From Anaerolineales bacterium (GTDB taxonomy: Bacteria > Chloroflexota > Anaerolineae > Anaerolineales > E44-bin32), in NCBI GenBank assembly GCA_030673085.1, contig DAOVFE010000044.1, positions 1-9,545 of the forward strand: 9,545 nt of DNA, in the 5' to 3' direction. This document shows, in pieces, positions 6,246-9,545 of the stretch. Below the pieces are notes generated by a model. That model searched no databases and was not told where the DNA came from. It saw nothing but the letters and a program-made list of their open reading frames with translations. The position numbers were made by a program, and so were the translations under genes. The stretch's first letter is position 1. Every line of letters begins with the position of its first letter.

Positions 6246-6307
6246 CACGCTTTCTATACGAGAGGGGGGCAGTGTTTGCGGATTAGTTAAAAAAGGATGA
6301 GGACGCC

Positions 6308-8470
6308 ATGAAACAAAAATGCTTTCTACGCATGTTCGTAATTCTATGCCTGGCGCTTATTGCAATTGCTCTGCAAGGCTGTACCCCGATTCCTAATTGT
6401 AGCGTCTCGCTATACGAAGTCACTAAGTTCGACGATACAAACGACGGGGTGTGCAGCGCCTCCGATTGCTCGTTGCGCGAAGCAGTAAACAATGCCAACG
6501 TCTGCCCCGGGCATCAGACTATACACCTCCCGACTGGCGGCTATGTACTTTCCATTGTTGGCGCTGGCGAAGATGCGGCCGCAACCGGCGATTTGGATAT
6601 TACCGATGATCTCACAATACTGGGCGAGAACGCACCTTCAGTTAACGCCAATGGGATAGACCGCGTCTTTGAGGTATTCAGCCCAGCGGTTGTGGATATG
6701 GAATTTATCATGGTAGTCGAAGGTAACGCTCAAGATGGTGCCGGAATCTTCAATCATAGTGAGCTCACCATCCAGAGCGGATCAATTCAGCGCAATGCGG
6801 CTGAGGTTCCTGCAGGTGGTTTAGGGTCATCTAGGGGCGGTGGAATCTTCAACGGTGCGTATACGCTTACACTAATCGACGCTCACCTCTCCGATAACAA
6901 CGCCGATTTTGGCGGGGGTATTTTTAATCAAGGCACACTTAATCTGATCAATAGCGGTGTGGTTGCTAATAAATGCGAAATCAGCGGAGGTGGCATCGAG
7001 AACATTGGTGATGCAACCCTGGATGATGCCACTATCAATGACAATAGGGCCGAACATTCTGGCGGGATATTTAACCAGGGGACATTGATGATCAGTCATA
7101 GTACGATAAGGGGAAACCAAGCTATTAACCAATCTGGTGGAGGTGTGTACAACTCGTATGGGGGCGAGACAACCATAACTGATAGCATCATCGATGCTAA
7201 CACGGCTGCAGTATGGGGTGGAGGGATATTCAACACCGGGCTGGGAAGCAACCTTAATATGGAGAATGTTGCACTGACGAGTAATGAAGCGGGGTTGGGC
7301 GGTGGCATTGCTAACGAGCGGGGTGAAGTTGAGATGATCGGGTGCAAACTGGATTCGAACGTTGCCGATCAGCGTGGAGGGGGTTTGTGGAATAATGATG
7401 AAGGGGAGGTTATCATCTATGATTCGCGGTTTACTAATAACACAGCTGACCTGGGCGGCGGCATCTACAATTATGGTCTGACGCAATTATATCGAAGCAG
7501 TCTGTCGATCAACACGGCTTTGGGTGGCTATGGCGGCGCCATTTATAACAATGGAGCTATGTCCAGAGTGTTGTTGCGAAACGTAACCTTAAGCGGCAAC
7601 ATGATCGTTCCATCAAGCGCAGCCGGAGGAGCCGGAATTTACAACCACGGCGGCGATATGCTGATAGAGTTCGCTACCTTCGCCTACAATAGCCCTGACG
7701 GAATCCTTAACGATGCCGGCGGCCACTTTACGATGCGAAGTTCGGTCTTGGCTCACCATACAATCGCGAACTGCACCGGCGCCGGATCGCCTTCTATTGG
7801 ATACAACCTGGAGAACGCCGATAGCTGCGGATTGATAGAGCCGAGCGATCTGACGAGTACCGATCCCATGCTGGCGCCGTTAGAGCTCAACGGCGCCTCA
7901 ACCATGACCCATGCCCTGAATCCCGGCAGTCCGGCCATCGATTCGGGAGACCCCAATAATTGCATTTCCGAAGATCAGCGTAGCATCCCTAGACCGCAAG
8001 GCGCGCAATGTGACAGAGGCGCATATGAATCTGATGTCATTGTGCCGATGGTTCCAACTATCGGACCTATTCTCACTTTGGTGCCCACTTCAACTCCCAC
8101 CCCCATGTCGATGGGACCGGCTAAGGCAATCTTTATACAGAATGCCAACTGCAGGCGTGGACCAGGGAGGGTCTACGACGTAGTGACCTCATTGCTGGCG
8201 GGACAAGAAGTCTTAATCGAAGGACGCAGTGCCCCCGGCTTGGCTCCCTGGTGGTGGATCTTGCTTCCCGAGAGCAGGGCTCACTGCTGGGTATCGGATG
8301 TAACGGTGGAAAAATCCGGTCCGGTGGAGGACCTGCCGATTATCGCTGCTCTTCCGACGCCAACACCGACCCCTGAGCAAGGATGCACCGTCCGAAGTGC
8401 GACGGGAGCTATAAGCTGTGTTGTGCCTTGTCCGGAAGGCGCTGTGCCAGGCGATCCTTGCACCCCCTAG
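6308..8470 (+). CDS. predicted lipoprotein: CSLREA domain, right-handed beta-helix, SH3-like domain
   Basis: A 720-aa surface or secreted protein. Residues 1-25 form a lipoprotein-type signal with lipobox LQGC (Cys25; Gln at -2 is unusual). Residues 36-65 hold a CSLREA domain (C54-SLREA), followed to about 120 by the conserved lead-in. Residues 140-470 contain about twelve degenerate repeats built on GGGIFNxGTL and S-x-I-x-x-N-x-A (for example at 178, 202, 227, 252, 277, 304, 331, 357, 383, 409 and 441), the pattern of a right-handed parallel beta-helix. The helix ends in the family closure SPAIDSGD and DRGAYES (540-575). A Pro/Thr linker (581-600), an SH3-like domain (607-667, NCRRGPG and CWVSD), a PTPTPTP run and a Cys-containing tail ending PGDPCTP follow. 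GAGG at 6299-6302 supports the start. Such proteins are thought to act as adhesins or glycan-binding surface proteins; the substrate is unknown. Confidence 0.85.
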   Translation: MKQKCFLRMFVILCLALIAIALQGCTPIPNCSVSLYEVTKFDDTNDGVCSASDCSLREAVNNANVCPGHQTIHLPTGGYVLSIVGAGEDAAATGDLDITDDLTILGENAPSVNANGIDRVFEVFSPAVVDMEFIMVVEGNAQDGAGIFNHSELTIQSGSIQRNAAEVPAGGLGSSRGGGIFNGAYTLTLIDAHLSDNNADFGGGIFNQGTLNLINSGVVANKCEISGGGIENIGDATLDDATINDNRAEHSGGIFNQGTLMISHSTIRGNQAINQSGGGVYNSYGGETTITDSIIDANTAAVWGGGIFNTGLGSNLNMENVALTSNEAGLGGGIANERGEVEMIGCKLDSNVADQRGGGLWNNDEGEVIIYDSRFTNNTADLGGGIYNYGLTQLYRSSLSINTALGGYGGAIYNNGAMSRVLLRNVTLSGNMIVPSSAAGGAGIYNHGGDMLIEFATFAYNSPDGILNDAGGHFTMRSSVLAHHTIANCTGAGSPSIGYNLENADSCGLIEPSDLTSTDPMLAPLELNGASTMTHALNPGSPAIDSGDPNNCISEDQRSIPRPQGAQCDRGAYESDVIVPMVPTIGPILTLVPTSTPTPMSMGPAKAIFIQNANCRRGPGRVYDVVTSLLAGQEVLIEGRSAPGLAPWWWILLPESRAHCWVSDVTVEKSGPVEDLPIIAALPTPTPTPEQGCTVRSATGAISCVVPCPEGAVPGDPCTP

Positions 8471-8596
8471 GAGAGAAGCTTCGAAAGCAGGCCAAGCCTG
8501 GCATTTGGCGGGCAATATGCCTATGGTGTTGAATATTTCAATGAAAGCGGTGCTTTATACCGGACGATTGTCGTGAAAAATGGTTGGAGCCGTTAG
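8471..8596 (+). other. in-frame 41-codon extension after the lipoprotein TAG
   Basis: The lipoprotein frame stays open past its TAG (8468-8470) for 41 codons to a second TAG at 8594-8596. The extension contains AFGGQYAYGVEYFNESGALY and TIVVKNGWSR, which has the look of folded protein rather than random sequence. It may be the remnant of a longer C-terminus or an unrelated gene fragment. Chance openness over this length is not rare, and the CTP end before the TAG looks like a natural terminus. Confidence 0.3.
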
Positions 8597-8673
8597 CGCC
8601 TGGTAAAGAAAGATATTGCGAGTTCTCTGGATTTGTCGCCATAAGGAGAGCTTAGATTTCTATTTGACCAGCG

Positions 8674-8715
8674 GCGAAATTGATAGGCTCCGTTCGCGGA
8701 GCTTATTGATTTCGC
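8674..8715 (+). other. 19-bp hairpin with UUCG loop
   Basis: Left arm 8674-8692 and right arm 8697-8715 pair over 19 positions with no mismatches if three GU pairs are allowed; the loop is TTCG. All three imperfect pairs are U-G or G-U in + strand RNA and would be A-C mismatches on the other strand, so the structure is probably formed by + strand RNA. Only a loose T-rich stretch follows. It may be the 3' end of the lipoprotein transcript, a stability element, or a small RNA. Confidence 0.6.
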
Positions 8716-8754
8716 AAACGAAACCCGCATATCCCACATAGCTCCGCAATCATA

Positions 8755-8788
8755 AGCCCTGCAGCTTGCTGCGGGGCTCTTCGCTTTT
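8755..8788 (+). terminator. probable rho-independent terminator
   Basis: AGCCCTGCAGC (8755-8765) pairs with GCTGCGGGGCT (8768-8778) over 11 bp with one GU pair. CTTCGCTTTT follows. It lies between the lipoprotein and Fur genes and would separate the two units. Confidence 0.55.
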
Positions 8789-8798
8789 GGGTAAATGC

Positions 8799-8827
8799 TT
8801 TACAAGATAAATGATTGCTGTTTTAAT
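8799..8827 (+). promoter_or_regulatory. candidate promoter of the Fur-family gene
   Basis: TTTACA (8799-8804) and TTTAAT (8822-8827) are exactly 17 bp apart and match 5 of 6 and 5 of 6 consensus bases. The start of transcription would fall inside the dyad at 8827-8847. Confidence 0.5.
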
Positions 8828-8847
8828 GCAAATGGATACCATTAGCA
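8827..8847. promoter_or_regulatory. 21-bp dyad, probable Fur-family operator
   Basis: Half-sites TGCAAATGG (8827-8835) and CCATTAGCA (8839-8847) are inverted repeats with one mismatch around a 3-base centre. Size and position, overlapping the -10 edge and start site, fit binding by a Fur-family dimer, most simply the product of the next gene. The sequence does not closely match the E. coli Fur box, so which metal sensor it serves is open. Confidence 0.5.
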
Positions 8848-8876
8848 AATAGAGTTATTCGACTCCAGGATAGAAA

Positions 8877-9299
8877 ATGACCAGACCAGAAATCATGTTG
8901 CGCCAGGCAGGGAAACGTGTCACTCGGCAGCGGGTGCTTATCATGGATATTATCAATCAGAGTAAGGGGCACATCGCAGCCGAAGAAATATACAGTCTGG
9001 CCAAGCAGAAATCCCCTCGCATGAGTCTCTCAACTGTATATCGGACCTTGCGGGTATTGAAGCAAGAGGGAATGGTTGAGGAACTAGACCTGGGCAACGA
9101 ACGCTATCACTATGAGATCAAGCGTGAAGATCATCATCACATGGTCTGTCGAGGCTGTGGCAAGGTGATTGAGTTCAAGTGTCCTTTCAGCAAGGAGCTG
9201 ATGGGTCGTTTAGCCGAGGAGAATAACTTTGAGATCACTGGGGTTTCATTAACCTTGCTGGGCTACTGTGATGATTGTTGGCGCAAGCGAGCAGAATAA
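8877..9299 (+). CDS. Fur-family metal-responsive transcriptional regulator
   Basis: A 140-aa DNA-binding repressor of normal Fur length. Residues 1-80 form the winged helix, with RVTRQR at 14-19, HIAAEEIY at 32-39 and the recognition motif SLSTVYRTLRVL at 50-61. The dimerisation part has EDHHHMVCRGCGKVIEF (84-100) and ends YCDDC (130-134). Cys91-xx-Cys94 and Cys131-xx-Cys134 are the structural zinc site. His32, Glu80, His86 and His88 fit the regulatory metal site of E. coli Fur. The histidine that E. coli Fur has in NHSLYLYG is Val123 here (GVSLTLLG), so the third metal site appears incomplete. The start follows AGGA at 8864-8867. Fur, PerR and Zur cannot be separated by sequence alone here. 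A promoter and a possible self-operator lie just upstream. Confidence 0.93.
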   Translation: MTRPEIMLRQAGKRVTRQRVLIMDIINQSKGHIAAEEIYSLAKQKSPRMSLSTVYRTLRVLKQEGMVEELDLGNERYHYEIKREDHHHMVCRGCGKVIEFKCPFSKELMGRLAEENNFEITGVSLTLLGYCDDCWRKRAE

Positions 9300-9333
9300 A
9301 GCCAGAACTGAGAGCAAGGAGGGGTTGAATTGC

Positions 9334-9360
9334 TTTATATTCGATTAGCCAGAATATAAA
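9334..9360. repeat. 9-bp AT-rich inverted repeat downstream of the Fur gene
   Basis: TTTATATTC (9334-9342) and GAATATAAA (9352-9360) are perfect inverted repeats around a 9-base spacer. No T tract follows. An operator for a gene beyond the window is possible. Confidence 0.35.
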
Positions 9361-9410
9361 TGGCCAGGGCCGTAGGCACTGCAGGGCGATAGTCCTGAGC
9401 GAATATTTAA

Positions 9411-9495
9411 ACAAAACCCGCACCCGAAGGGGCAAAATTCCCGCAATGGGGGATGTCCTTTTAGGACATCCCTAAAGGAATTTTGAGGGTTTTGT
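9411..9495. repeat. 85-bp nested palindrome, MITE-like or large hairpin
   Basis: Three perfect stems are nested: ACAAAACCC with GGGTTTTGT (9411-9419, 9487-9495), CAAAATTCC with GGAATTTTG (9433-9441, 9477-9485), and GGGATGTCCT with AGGACATCCC (9450-9459, 9463-9472) around a TTT loop. A small CCC-GAA-GGG stem (9423-9431) branches from the left arm. ATTTA occurs at 9405-9409 and 9497-9501, one base outside the arms on each side, which could be a target duplication. It encodes nothing. It may be a mobile palindromic element, or end transcripts from both directions. Confidence 0.5.
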
Positions 9496-9545
9496 CATTT
9501 ACTTTTGAGGATGAAAATGCAAGTGCTTGGCAATAGCGAATAAAT

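Larger units (their letters stand above)
5918..6307. other. 390-bp intergenic region / leader of the lipoprotein gene
   Basis: No credible gene. TTGACA (6057-6062) and TACAAT (6085-6090) are both good boxes, but 22 bp apart, too far for a standard promoter. Two hairpins follow (6119-6153 and 6229-6245), and the region ends in AAAAGGATGAGG before the ATG. No terminator with a T tract follows the sigma-factor stop. Confidence 0.55.

Noticed and set aside
6872..7486. 204-codon minus-strand frame
   Set aside because: It is a shadow of the beta-helix repeats; the repeat periodicity keeps the complementary frame open and its product has no domain features.
3246..8596. Stop-codon reassignment explaining both the TAA in DegV and the TAG after the lipoprotein
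   Set aside because: Other genes in the window end normally in TAA and TGA, and the two cases use different codons, so a changed genetic code is not supported.
9511..9543. Ten-codon frame behind TTGAGG at the window end
   Set aside because: Too short and without any recognisable feature.
1..9545. CRISPR array, tRNA, rRNA, toxin-antitoxin or defence genes
   Set aside because: No regularly spaced repeats, cloverleaf with CCA/TTC landmarks, or matching protein motifs were seen on either strand.

Overview
The window looks like a stretch of a Chloroflexota (Anaerolineae-like) chromosome. This is inferred, not proven. The support is a CSLREA-domain beta-helix lipoprotein ending in a Pro/Thr-rich linker, an SH3-like domain and a short Cys-rich tail, a DegV-rich operon, and a primary-type sigma factor. 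Base composition is moderate, and all recognisable genes lie on the + strand and use ordinary TAA, TAG and TGA stops.

Layout. Positions 2-106 are the last 34 codons of an OmpR/PhoB-type response regulator. About 700 bp without a convincing gene follow (107-805); they hold a 77-bp inverted-repeat element (175-251) and three copies of a degenerate AT-rich direct repeat. Next is a compact operon (about 806-4115): a decayed copy of a small membrane-protein gene (806-1001), a DegV protein (1005-1883), an intact GlsB/YeaQ/YmgE-like membrane protein (1943-2353), a second DegV (2353-3249), and a third, divergent DegV frame (3246-4115) broken by one TAA at codon 41. The last three frames overlap by 1 and 4 nt, which suggests translational coupling. 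The order [membrane protein - DegV][membrane protein - DegV] shows that the operon arose by tandem duplication of a two-gene unit, after which the first membrane-protein copy decayed.

A 509-bp gap with dyads and a possible pseudoknot leads to an RpoD-like sigma factor (4625-5917). A 390-bp leader region with two clean hairpins precedes a 720-aa predicted lipoprotein with a right-handed beta-helix (6308-8470). Downstream lie a 19-bp GU-rich hairpin with a UUCG loop and a probable terminator (8755-8788). A Fur-family regulator (8877-9299) follows, with a recognisable promoter overlapped by a 21-bp dyad that could be its own operator. The window ends in an 85-bp nested palindrome (9411-9495).

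How the genes might work together. DegV/FakB-type proteins bind single fatty acids, and GlsB-like proteins are small membrane proteins often linked to envelope stress, so the operon may serve envelope lipid handling; this is inference. The two intact DegV copies lack the conserved histidine near the C-terminus that belongs to the family's fatty-acid site, while the broken third copy keeps it. The sigma factor, lipoprotein and Fur gene appear to be independent transcription units. No defence, CRISPR, tRNA or rRNA locus was seen.
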